Of a stretch of DNA of 6,647 bases, positions 5,404 through 6,647 are shown one piece after another. Under the pieces are notes generated by a model that searched no databases, was not told where the DNA came from, and was given only the letters and a program-made list of their open reading frames with translations. The DNA lies in contig JAISNF010000113.1 in assembly GCA_031276415.1 (NCBI GenBank), positions 1 through 6,647 of the forward strand. Reading direction: 5' to 3'. Within the stretch, counting starts at the first letter, position 1. Every line of letters begins with the position of its first letter. This stretch comes from Planctomycetaceae bacterium. GTDB taxonomy: Bacteria; Planctomycetota; Planctomycetia; Pirellulales; Thermoguttaceae. The position numbers were made by a program, and so were the translations under genes.

Positions 5404-6647
5404 ATGAATTTTGAAGAATACAAAAACCGTCTTAAAAATGCTTCGACCGAAGAAATGGTCAAGGCGGCTTATGCCGAATATTTTGGTATTCGTTACGATA
5501 CTAAAAATAAACATGACCTCTACACTTCCAATGTTTTATTTGAGTTTAAATATTCTAAAAACATTCAAAATCTTAAAATACGTGCGACAACACTTGGACA
5601 GATTTTATATTATGTACGGCGTTTGAAGTTTTACGAAACAACAAAAAAGATTCCGGCGTTTCTTTGTCTGGCAAGCGAGTGTAACGCTATTATCACAGAA
5701 ACAAAAGATTGGTCGTCCTATTATTCAAGCGATGCTTATGATTGGGAAAGAGCTCCGAGTTCGCCCGATCCCAAACTTGTCGATCATCTGGTTAAAGAAC
5801 CGAAAACCAACGAGTTGCATTGTTACAAAATCATTCAAAAAGGCGATCACGGAATTTTCAAAACACAATTAGAAAATGCGTTAAAAGCGCAACAAACTTT
5901 TGATTTCGGCGAAAAGAAAATTATTAACGAGGAAAATTTTGAAGCGATTTTTGATCATTGGAAAACTGTTATCGGTCAATATATTGTCAATGGTTATAAA
6001 GAATCGTTTTATTTTCTCGCCAATATTCAACAAGAACGAATCGTTCTTGATAAAGAAAATAATCGTGTCGTTTTTAATTTTGAAGACAGAAATTCTAAAA
6101 CGCAAAATATTCTGATAAAAGATTACGATTATTTTTGGAATAATTACGAATATGTAAACGATACAGAAACGATTAGCGGGATTCATGCGAAACTTGACCG
6201 TTTGACAGACGATAGTCAACGGCGATTTGAGGGCGAATTTTATACGCCGCTTCCGTTTGCTCAAAAAGCGATACATTATCTTACGAAAGTGTTGGGGAAA
6301 AATTGGTATAAATCGGGCAAATTTCGGATTTGGGATATGGCGGCGGGAACAGGCAATCTGGAATATCATTTGCCCGCACAATCTTATCAATATCTTTATC
6401 TGTCAACGTTACATGCCGGCGAAGCGGATCATCTCAAAAAAATTTTCCCCGCAGCAACTTGTTTTCAGTACGATTATTTGAATGACGATGTGGATTATCT
6501 TTTTAATAAAGACGAATTGCCGTTTGAACCGGAATGGAAAATGCCGCAAAAATTACGTGACGAATTAAATGATCCGGAAATTACATGGATTGTTTTCATC
6601 AATCCGCCGTTTGTAACGGCACAAGACGCACGGGCTGGCGGACGTTC
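5404..6647 (+). CDS. Type IIG-like restriction-modification protein, N-terminal part
   Basis: The frame stays open to the window end, giving 414 codons of a larger protein. Residues 1-100 resemble a PD-(D/E)xK nuclease: Asp38 (KHDLY), then FEFK with Glu47 and Lys49, then a QILYY helix with Gln66 and Tyr70 matching the common QxxxY motif. Residues about 100-270 are a mixed helical linker. GEFYTPLPFAQKA (277-289) is the motif X of Type I/IIG adenine methyltransferases, DMAAGTGNLE (311-320) is AdoMet motif I, and INPPF (399-403) is catalytic motif IV, giving gamma-class order. One chain would thus cut and methylate. No helicase lies between nuclease and methylase, which argues against Type ISP enzymes; the missing C-terminus should carry target recognition. 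ATG 5404 is chosen by convention. The frame is open from 5347, and TTG 5380 has AGAGGA (5365-5370) nine bases upstream, so a start eight codons earlier is plausible. Together with the preceding methyltransferase it probably forms one restriction system. Confidence 0.85.
   Translation, partial: MNFEEYKNRLKNASTEEMVKAAYAEYFGIRYDTKNKHDLYTSNVLFEFKYSKNIQNLKIRATTLGQILYYVRRLKFYETTKKIPAFLCLASECNAIITETKDWSSYYSSDAYDWERAPSSPDPKLVDHLVKEPKTNELHCYKIIQKGDHGIFKTQLENALKAQQTFDFGEKKIINEENFEAIFDHWKTVIGQYIVNGYKESFYFLANIQQERIVLDKENNRVVFNFEDRNSKTQNILIKDYDYFWNNYEYVNDTETISGIHAKLDRLTDDSQRRFEGEFYTPLPFAQKAIHYLTKVLGKNWYKSGKFRIWDMAAGTGNLEYHLPAQSYQYLYLSTLHAGEADHLKKIFPAATCFQYDYLNDDVDYLFNKDELPFEPEWKMPQKLRDELNDPEITWIVFINPPFVTAQDARAGGR

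Noticed and set aside
5881..6390. 169-codon - strand open frame opposite the restriction gene
   Set aside because: It lies fully antisense to a frame with recognisable nuclease and methyltransferase motifs, and its own product has no familiar pattern.
5404..6647. BREX PglX, DISARM or Type ISP component
   Set aside because: A PD-(D/E)xK motif sits directly before the methyltransferase without a helicase, and no other BREX or DISARM genes are visible. Type IIG is simpler, although the missing C-terminal part leaves some doubt.

Overview
The window is about 6.6 kb of low-GC bacterial chromosome with every recognisable gene on the + strand. It reads as a genomic island edge or a loosely packed accessory region: four substantial genes, one small antitoxin gene and a wrecked toxin gene, separated by long AT-rich spacers full of inverted and direct repeats. 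The galactose mutarotase has a Sec signal peptide, which suggests a Gram-negative-type bacterium that handles sugars outside the cytoplasm. Most genes lack a Shine-Dalgarno sequence. A Planctomycetota, PVC-group or Bacteroidota-like host would fit these traits, but the sequence does not settle the phylum. Stop codons are used in the standard way.

Layout: 1-550 is non-coding and repeat-rich, with a near-palindromic 96-bp element at 71-166, a compact hairpin at 167-193 and a CTCTGTGGTT-type dispersed repeat at 258-327. Positions 551-1744 encode an exported aldose 1-epimerase (galM). Positions 1745-2237 hold a second repeat cluster: a long inverted repeat built on a CACAGAG motif (1805-1838 and 1920-1953), a second copy of the 258-327 repeat (1944-1997), a 13-bp-arm hairpin (2081-2109) and the probable vapB control region. 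Positions 2238-2435 encode a VapB-type antitoxin, followed with an ATGA overlap by a collapsed vapC (2432-2559). That remnant keeps only the first codons and the last codons of a PIN-domain toxin, joined through a frameshifting 13-bp tandem repeat. Positions 2699-3985 encode a LarA-family (nickel-pincer-nucleotide dependent racemase/epimerase) protein. Positions 4202-5233 encode a beta-class DNA methyltransferase. From 5404 to the right edge runs the first 414 codons of a large single-chain restriction-modification protein (PD-(D/E)xK nuclease followed by a gamma-class adenine methyltransferase), cut by the window end.

How the genes may work together: the last two genes look like a Type IIG-style restriction-modification system, with the stand-alone methyltransferase probably protecting the same target as the fused enzyme. 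galM and the LarA homologue are both stereochemistry-changing enzymes of carbohydrate or hydroxy-acid metabolism, but they are separated by the toxin-antitoxin remnant and repeats, and nothing shows they are co-transcribed. The most noteworthy observations are the internally deleted vapC beside an intact vapB, the repeats that bracket galM, and the unusual LarA homologue. I see no strong evidence for a wholly new system.
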